Part shown: positions 60,944 through 64,000 of the stretch, piece by piece
Layout of the letters: the number at the start of each line of letters is the position of its first letter
How positions within the stretch are numbered: the first letter of the stretch is position 1
Assembly (NCBI RefSeq): GCF_963678635.1
Contig: NC_087069.1
Span: 4,476,166-4,540,165, forward strand
DNA: 64,000 nt
From: Symsagittifera roscoffensis
Lineage: Eukaryota > Xenacoelomorpha > Acoela > Convolutidae
Direction: 5' to 3'
Made by a program: the position numbers and the translations under genes
Notes under the pieces: generated by a model
What the model was told of the DNA's origin: nothing
Seen by the model: only the letters and a program-made list of their open reading frames with translations
Databases searched by the model: none

Positions 60944-61888
60944 GTCTATTCTCGAATTTTAAAGAACAAAAAAAATTTCATTAAACAAAACAATAGGCAA
61001 AACAGCATTTCTTTCCTCTTTCTCAACCTTACTCCCCTACCGTTTTCATATTAAGTAAGAGAAGTAAATACCTGGAAGCGGATATGAAGGTTGAGTTTGT
61101 CCTGGAAGCGGATATTTTCACGTTGAGAAGACTAGCCAAAAAGACGTTTTTAAGCATGTATAAAAAATGAATAGAAAAAAAAACAAGAAACTTAGAAGTT
61201 AGAAAACACTATTTTAACCTAGTTAAACTTCATTTGAAATAATTTTACGTCTGTTTTGGGAAAACAAAGCTCAGGTTTTGATTTCGTTAAAAACTTTGCA
61301 CAAGTCAAACTAGTTTTAGAAAAAAAACGACAATTTCCCTTTTTGGTGTTATAAATTTCCCTTCCCGTTATAATCTTTTTAAAATAGATTTGATCGCCTG
61401 AAAAAAACCTATAGATTAAAATTCATTTGTGAGCCTTTAATTTAGAGTCTGACTGAAAGTCTCAATATACCACAATATGCAATTACAATTATCCAGAAAA
61501 GTCCGGTTCGGATTATAATCGATTATTATCTATAGAACCTATAGAACCACAGTGCGGGTTCGAGTCCAAAATTAAGAAAATCTTAATCCAGCGTGACATT
61601 TTTTTCAACATAACAAACAAAAACCAGTAAAATTTAATCAATGTGAACAAAAAAGATGTCATACCTTCTGAGCTGACACCATACAGACTCCTCAACTTCT
61701 GGCGGATACACTGGCTGACCTTGGCTCATTCTGATTGGCTGAACGGGCACCACCGGCAGAATAAACACCAAGGAGCCCCAATTTCCAGGAATGTTTTCAT
61801 AGTAATCCCAAGATATTGTTCTTGTATCATGATCGGGGGTTGATGTCCATGCAAGTAAAATGCCTATCAAACAATATCTGAAGTCCAT
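33186..61888 (-). CDS. Four-exon gene for a probable secreted Cys-containing protein, family unknown
   Basis: Minus-strand exons 61665-61888, 56188-56381, 36300-36463 and 33186-33437 join to a 277-aa protein. Donors are AAG/GTATGA, TCG/GTAAGA and CGG/GTAAAC; acceptors are TGTTTAG, TTGCTTAG and ATTACAG. Phases 2, 1 and 0 agree at all three junctions, good evidence for one gene. The N-terminus MDFRYCLIGILLAWTS looks like a signal peptide. Later parts include YYENIPGNWG, EDPARIAHLEAEAVLQKENE, CCGDQTFVYSMFGYEGFKMG and THVGFGEAPFVYDGF, with a Cys-rich end (CRAQPWICLNEC). I do not recognise the family. The last exon might instead splice on before its stop. Intron 2 is 19.7 kb because LTR element copy 2 lies in it, antisense to the gene. 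Further exons upstream of 61888 are possible. Confidence 0.62.
35183..35210. repeat. (AC)14 microsatellite
   Basis: Uninterrupted AC repeat in intron 3 of the minus-strand gene. The rest of that intron (33438-36299) shows nothing else recognisable. Confidence 0.9.
37520..37655. repeat. Diverged repeat shared with the far side of LTR element copy 2
   Basis: Shares TTTTATCACACCACG, GAAAAAAAAA and TCTGTGCTACTT in order with 55566-55701. The LTR element thus sits between two related host repeats. Confidence 0.45.
37941..37944 (+). repeat. Left target-site duplication TTAG
   Basis: TTAG directly before the 5' LTR matches TTAG directly after the 3' LTR (55429-55432). Four-base duplications are usual for gypsy-type integrases. 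Confidence 0.8.
37945..38354 (+). repeat. 5' LTR of copy 2 (410 bp)
   Basis: Starts TGGAACCTGATC and ends CATAACTCA. Contains a perfect 13-bp hairpin with a 2-nt loop at 38060-38087 (GTGCTGAAATTAC / GTAATTTCAGCAC). The poly(A) signal position reads AACAAA. Confidence 0.95.
38060..38087 (+). promoter_or_regulatory. Perfect 13-bp LTR hairpin
   Basis: GTGCTGAAATTAC, loop TT, GTAATTTCAGCAC. Kept in all three LTRs of the window (9907-9934 with one G-U pair; 55134-55161). As RNA it would be a strong stem; the role is unknown. Confidence 0.6.
38355..39600 (+). other. Long 5' leader with duplicated hairpin
   Basis: No gene before 39601. GATCATCAAGG-CYTA-TCCTTGGATC, itself able to fold (CAAGG/CCTTG), occurs twice, at 39000-39024 and 39060-39084, inside a ~43-bp direct repeat (38982 and 39043). 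GTAAGT donor-like sites lie at 39299 and 39415 and could serve spliced messages. Packaging or splicing roles are inferred. Confidence 0.45.
38357..38374 (+). promoter_or_regulatory. Candidate primer-binding site
   Basis: TGGTGCAACCATAAGTCT begins two bases after the 5' LTR. TGG at this spot fits the CCA end of a tRNA primer. TGGTGCA would pair with tRNAs ending TGCACCA, but the rest matches no tRNA I can recall. Confidence 0.4.
39601..40062 (+). CDS. Small basic protein upstream of gag (unknown)
   Basis: A 153-aa ORF, the first in the element. Residues about 39-67 are strongly basic (TKKRKIINKQRQIKRKRF), like a nuclear-localisation or RNA-binding patch. A Ser/acidic stretch follows (SESEASNLDE) and then a second basic patch (SSKRGKRRIKKQYKHK). 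No family is recognised. A Rev/Tat-like accessory role or an N-terminal Gag part are both possible. Only one copy is in the window, so conservation cannot be judged. It overlaps the next ORF by 20 nt. Confidence 0.45.
   Translation: MSFKSLGNKQTIVLHNCEIDNKKYDLVITPHTQTVGYIRTKRQTKKRKIINKQRQIKRKRFSKNRNAFSESEASNLDELYKIKKSIDKNCPIHDQLYFSDSETTPNSSKRGKRRIKKQYKHKPVHLYNWNQPIRHIDSYILTVIKRKNEPHSK
40043..40309 (+). CDS. Small acidic ORF upstream of gag (unknown)
   Basis: An 88-aa ORF starting inside the end of the previous one (+1 frame). The N-terminus is acidic (SDDSPDDEEIYHFLIDAP), followed by a mixed helix-like region with three Cys. It could be reached by reinitiation or be part of a Gag N-terminus after a frameshift. 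A 120-bp gap with two TTACAAAAAATTT-type repeats follows before the gag frame. Confidence 0.35.
   Translation: MSHTQSDDSPDDEEIYHFLIDAPDNRGQHDFCKKLLVNVFEPGISPCKAEFPDVKIKRQIIEHYLKDICNLTQQYGIYTITMSKLYIH
40429..43219 (+). pseudogene. gag: Gag polyprotein, broken by frameshifts and a stop
   Basis: Gag forms the particle core. The first frame (40429-41457) is Asn/Thr/Pro-rich. A frameshift near 41215 moves the reading to the 41400-41591 frame, and a second near 41585 leads to the capsid signature LDGAAQKWFSVLPIEI...W..F...F (from 41588). Further shifts follow near 41810 and in the A-run near 41885, then an in-frame TAA at 42002. A CCHC zinc knuckle CNYCRRYGHSISEC is encoded from 42155 in the frame that continues to 43219. 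After it comes a very Asn/Ser/Arg/Tyr-rich stretch (SRNNSYNRSNYHRSNDNY type) and an acidic end. TAA at 43217-43219 separates it from protease in the same frame. Confidence 0.8.
43220..43790 (+). pseudogene. pol: Aspartic protease region of pol, broken
   Basis: In the gag frame after its stop, DFLIDSGAESNIIN (catalytic Asp codon 43322-43324) is a retropepsin active site, preceded by WTIPFLLESP. It has an early stop at TAG 43385-43387 and frameshifts. HNIIGI, at about 43523-43540, looks like the second conserved protease block (usually I-I/L-G). The remainder to 43790 carries stops in all frames. Confidence 0.7.
43791..46788 (+). pseudogene. pol: Pol: reverse transcriptase, RNase H and integrase core, broken
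   Basis: Begins in frame 3 (43791-44183), then shifts in a T-run near 44170 into frame 1. That frame has TAA stops at 44233 and 44584 before a long open part (44620-46788, 722 codons). RT blocks: IKVPIHLHDKVNRLL, IVLDARYLNSL, TADMNSAYNQM, FNRLFYGISTGPAAF and YLDD (residues 63-66 of the open part). RNase H: FYAMCDASNFSIGAALLQ, LMRECTAI and LFTDHKPI; the stretch before LSDTLSRN seems short, so a deletion is likely. The integrase zinc region and the first two Asp (FDAKGP, VTDNGTEF) follow. A 119-bp deletion after LYNIKH, relative to copy 1 bases 676-794, removes the catalytic Glu and shifts the frame to a stop at 46788. Confidence 0.88.
46768..47634 (+). pseudogene. pol: Integrase C-terminal part, broken
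   Basis: Downstream of the 119-bp deletion the protein continues in another frame (TDVKLFALAYNSQITT) until a small insertion near 46975 gives a stop. It is open again from 47077 to 47634, with the GPY module LRKGPYQIIAKPTDVTYKI and the basic tail SRLRNQKLQN. It is close to copy 1 in protein sequence. Confidence 0.75.
47635..48262 (+). other. Conserved pol-env spacer of copy 2
   Basis: Counterpart of 1691-2290, without a gene. TTAGCCTAAAGTA lies at 48022-48034 and 48053-48065. Confidence 0.5.
48263..48692 (+). pseudogene. Remnants of the two small membrane-protein ORFs
   Basis: The first (48263-48502) starts MLFS as in copy 1 and stays in frame, but has TAA at 48413. It ends with TAA directly followed by the ATG of the second. 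The second (48503 on) keeps two-span character but gains a base in the A/G run after CKCIKK and shifts. TAG at 48690 is the old stop. Confidence 0.55.
48707..49828 (+). pseudogene. Remnant of the ATG-less Ser/Pro-rich ORF
   Basis: Aligns to copy 1 2715-3848 over its whole length (STRISFQDNPYTFEERHARL, ENRQIIHPRRN region, YNPYSGLSYTCIF end). A stop near 49104 (TAA) and a frameshift near 49220 break it. Again no start ATG is seen in frame near the beginning. Confidence 0.6.
49816..51640 (+). pseudogene. env: Env-like glycoprotein, broken
   Basis: The signal-peptide start MYILKILILQQIFF is kept. About 770 bp, corresponding to copy 1 ~3910-4670, is then deleted, removing most of the N-terminal ectodomain. 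The rest runs 49925-50434, where TGA replaces a Cys codon. A frameshift follows in the A-run near 50643, then an open part from 50737 joins ectodomain end and membrane anchor in one frame, and TAA at 51349-51351 replaces a Leu codon. This copy shows that ectodomain and anchor belong to one protein, with a short linker (FSPESIRAIARNPNID) missing from copy 1. Confidence 0.75.
51637..53423 (+). pseudogene. Copy 2 version of the 599-aa protein, truncated
   Basis: Starts with the same ATGA overlap and is open to TAA at 53038-53040 (467 codons). The frame continues beyond it with another stop near 53101 and a frameshift near 53168, up to the old stop TAA at 53421-53423. A short segment between KEKF and HFLAPHERD is missing compared with copy 1. 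Otherwise the disordered N-terminus and the globular part are closely kept. Confidence 0.7.
53427..53513 (+). other. Putative 87-nt intron directly after the last ORF (copy 2)
   Basis: CAG/GTAAGT follows the stop by three bases. TACTAAC lies at about 53474 and TTTTTAG ends at 53513. Same length and layout as in copy 1. Confidence 0.5.
53514..55018 (+). other. Long 3' leader of copy 2
   Basis: Non-coding and aligned with copy 1 8268-9791. GCAGTAAA-type motifs lie at 53666, 53718 and 53755 (partial). The GGACGTCCTGAGCATGCTCT block and the doubled GGCCTARCCCACC are kept. It ends AAAACCCGGATGGG at 55005-55018, in the position of the polypurine tract. Confidence 0.45.
55019..55428 (+). repeat. 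3' LTR of copy 2 (410 bp)
   Basis: Same length as the 5' LTR and about 11 differences by eye. The hairpin at 55134-55161 is perfect. Followed by the TTAG target duplication (55429-55432). Confidence 0.95.
55429..55701. repeat. Right target duplication TTAG and flanking host repeat
   Basis: TTAG at 55429-55432 pairs with 37941-37944. From 55566 the sequence resembles 37520-37655 on the other side of the element. Confidence 0.5.
56804..57030. repeat. Cluster of palindromic ATTATAATCGATTATAAT-type repeats
   Basis: At least six close copies of AATCGATTATAATSG-type words in intron 1 of the minus-strand gene. Further clusters lie at 57489-57660 and 58385-58520. Confidence 0.6.
57176..57400. repeat. 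C/G-rich foldback island (C23 ... G19)
   Basis: A run of 23 C (57219-57241) and a run of 19 G (57288-57306) flank a 46-bp spacer, within C-rich then G-rich arms. It could form a hairpin, G-quadruplex or i-motif. Run lengths may be inexact in the assembly. Confidence 0.6.
58600..58935. repeat. C-rich island with inverted centre
   Basis: C-rich left arm with a C18 run (58729-58746), then CACCCACTAGAATTAG and AACTTTTGGGTGGG, then a G-rich end. Same design as 19443-19690. Confidence 0.45.
58936..61664. other. Rest of intron 1 of the minus-strand gene
   Basis: AT-rich with a C21 run at 60914-60934. A 90-codon plus-strand ORF at 60424-60696 has no support. Nothing else recognised. Confidence 0.4.
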
Positions 61889-62789
61889 AGAAAAAAAAGA
61901 CTATCATACAACTTTCAAAAAAGAAACTTGTATGAAAAGCATTTTTTCGATCAGAAATTTCTTTTTTAGAAAAACATCTTAAATTGGTTTAGAACTCAAA
62001 CAAAACAAATTGGTGGCATTTGTGATTACATAACAGCAACTTTGGCATCAAAAAAAATTTATTAAACGGAATTCATCTTCCGTCGACTCAATGTGAAAAC
62101 GTTATTCACCCAGGAAAAATTTTCCAATTCGTTTCAAGTAATTTCTGAAATTTTTAGAAGTTTGAAATTGATTTGAAAAATGTGTGAAAAACAAGCAAAA
62201 CAAAAAAAATAGATAGTAAGCTTCTAGAAAAATATTGAGGATCTTGAGGATAAGTTTCAGCTGTTTTGTGTTATGCTCTAATTTAGATATTATCTTACCT
62301 TACGTTAGATATTAGGTTACATATAATTGAAAACAAACAGAAATATGTTTTTTGAGCTTTTTCCCCCTCTCACTTATTTGAATAGTTGGCGCAAAAACCT
62401 TATTTTGCTGCTATTTTGCTCATACTATTTGTAATTCTGAAAGTTAAACGGTTTATATATACGATATCAATTTAACGATATATGCAGCCAATTAGTTAGG
62501 ACTAGGATTATTTCGGTTGCCTCAACTTTGAATACATTTTGGCAATGCGTGTCGCATCTTCTCCAGCTTTGATCAGAAAAAGTCGCAATTGAACTAAAAA
62601 ATCAAGCTGTTTCCTTGTTTCTTAAAAAAATCACAGTTTCTAAAAAAAATTTACAGTTTCTTTAAAAACAGTTTCAGGCGTTCGAAGGTTGATATCGTAA
62701 ATTATTTTAGTTTAATATTTGCAATATTCTGATTAAGTAGCAGCAGGCGAGGTTTTTAATCGTACAAAATCATCAAAATTATCCATTAC
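61889..62789. other. Upstream region of the minus-strand gene
   Basis: About 900 bp with no recognised gene. It may hold the promoter or a 5' non-coding exon of the minus-strand gene. Confidence 0.4.
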
Positions 62790-63500
62790 GAGGCTAAACT
62801 GTGCATTCCGTGCATTGTATGCGGATTCCACAACAGACCAAAATCAGATTTGTCGCGGAATCCACATCCTTGCTACTTTTCTTTGATCTTCTTTGCTGTT
62901 ATGGATTCCGCAAAAAAAACTTAAAACACCGTTCGTCTCAACATCGCTCCAAAAATAGACGTATCTGCGGAATCCAAAACAATTTGTGGAGTCCACAAAC
63001 AAACAATAAGACATGTGATTGTTAATTTAAGATGTTGCGGAATCCGCAACTATAAGCAGGATCCGCAAGCTTTACGTGGAATCCGCATTTTGTTTGCGGG
63101 TTCCGTTTACATATATGTATATATGTAGTGCGTTTAAAATAATATCTTTCATTTATATGATTTGATTTCAATAGACTAGGAATTTACTAAATCAGCGTTT
63201 GGGATTAATGGAATCCCAATTACTGACCAGTATTTGGGATCGAAGAAAACCCAAATACTGAACTAGTTCGACGATTTGCTATGCGTTGTGTTTCTAACCA
63301 CTCTCAACCTAATGAATATCTAATTTATTCCATATTTATTCCATGTTATTCTAAACTTTGGGAATGCATCAATCCCAAATACTGACCAGTATTTAGGATC
63401 TATGGATCCCAAGTCTTGACCTAATTTGGTGTATATGCTGTCTGTTGTGTTTCCATTCTCTCTCAACCCAATGACTACAATAACTGAAATTATTCGGCGT
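62790..63500. mobile_element. Left part of a third TIR element
   Basis: GAGGCTAAACTGTGCATTCC at 62790 matches the left end at 13498. Many GCGGAATCCGC-type motifs follow (62810-63110), then ATGCGTTGTGTTTC near 63283 and a similar block near 63440, in the same order as in the 13498 element. The right end was not found before 64000. Confidence 0.5.
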
Positions 63501-64000
63501 TACCCGCACTGACAAAAAGGGATTAAAAAAGTACGCTGATTAAATTTAGATCGATTTTAGTATGAAAAAAGTACAAACATTAAATAAAAATGATAAAGAT
63601 TTAGTTAAATCGATTTAAAATCGATTTCAATTGATCTTAAATACCAGCTAAAAAAAGATCGAAATAAAATTTAAATTGATTTAAATCCATTCTTTCCAGT
63701 CATAATTTGTTTTTATTTTTAAGGTGATTAAAACGGATTTTAATCAATTTAAATCAATTATTTTACACCGAGTTTGATCAGTTTTGAATTTTTAACGCAT
63801 TTATTCCTTGCCTCTCATTTTAAATTTTTCATCCATAGCGTATTTTAGCTATGAAGAGACCAAACAAAAATGTCTATGAATTCCTTGAATTTTTTGAGTT
63901 CAAAAACTGATCTATATTGACCCTTTTCTTGATTCGTTTCATAAAATTTTGCTCGAAACCTGATTTTCTTTTATGATTTTCCCTGATTTTATAATATTGA
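63501..64000. other. AT-rich end of window
   Basis: Dense ATCGATTTAAATTGATTTAAAT-like words, related in style to the palindromic clusters. No gene. Confidence 0.4.

Overview
The window is eukaryotic, from an AT-rich, intron-rich animal genome. Host coding sequence is sparse and split by GT-AG introns, microsatellites and several dispersed repeat families fill the spaces, and two LTR retroelements of one family are present. The species cannot be named from the sequence; an invertebrate is my inference.

Layout. (1) 1-10201: the 3' part of LTR element copy 1, on the + strand, cut by the window edge. It holds the integrase half of pol, two tiny membrane-protein ORFs, a 377-codon ORF with no ATG, an Env-like glycoprotein split by a deletion, a 599-aa protein of unknown function, a putative 87-nt intron just after the last stop codon, a long 3' leader and a 410-bp LTR. 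(2) 11457-25785: two tandem paralogous four-EF-hand genes (troponin C/calmodulin-like), each with four exons. Intron 2 of the first is inflated by a ~1.7-kb tandem repeat grown from a terminal-inverted-repeat element. (3) 26693-28990: a C-rich higher-order satellite. (4) 33186-61888: on the - strand, a four-exon gene for a probably secreted protein of unknown family; all splice phases agree. (5) 37945-55428: LTR element copy 2, complete end to end (17,484 bp, two 410-bp LTRs, 4-bp target duplication TTAG), lying antisense in the 19.7-kb second intron of that gene. (6) 55429-64000: remaining introns, C/G-rich islands, palindromic AT repeat clusters and another terminal-inverted-repeat element at the right edge.

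The LTR family is the main find. Gag with a CCHC knuckle, protease, YLDD reverse transcriptase, RNase H and a DD35E integrase with a GPY-type C-terminus place it in the Ty3/Gypsy group. It is unusually long and has an extra 3' gene block whose ORFs are chained by ATGA or short overlaps. Copy 1 is largely open in the part seen. Copy 2 is heavily broken by frameshifts, stops and deletions. Comparing the two shows which parts are conserved.
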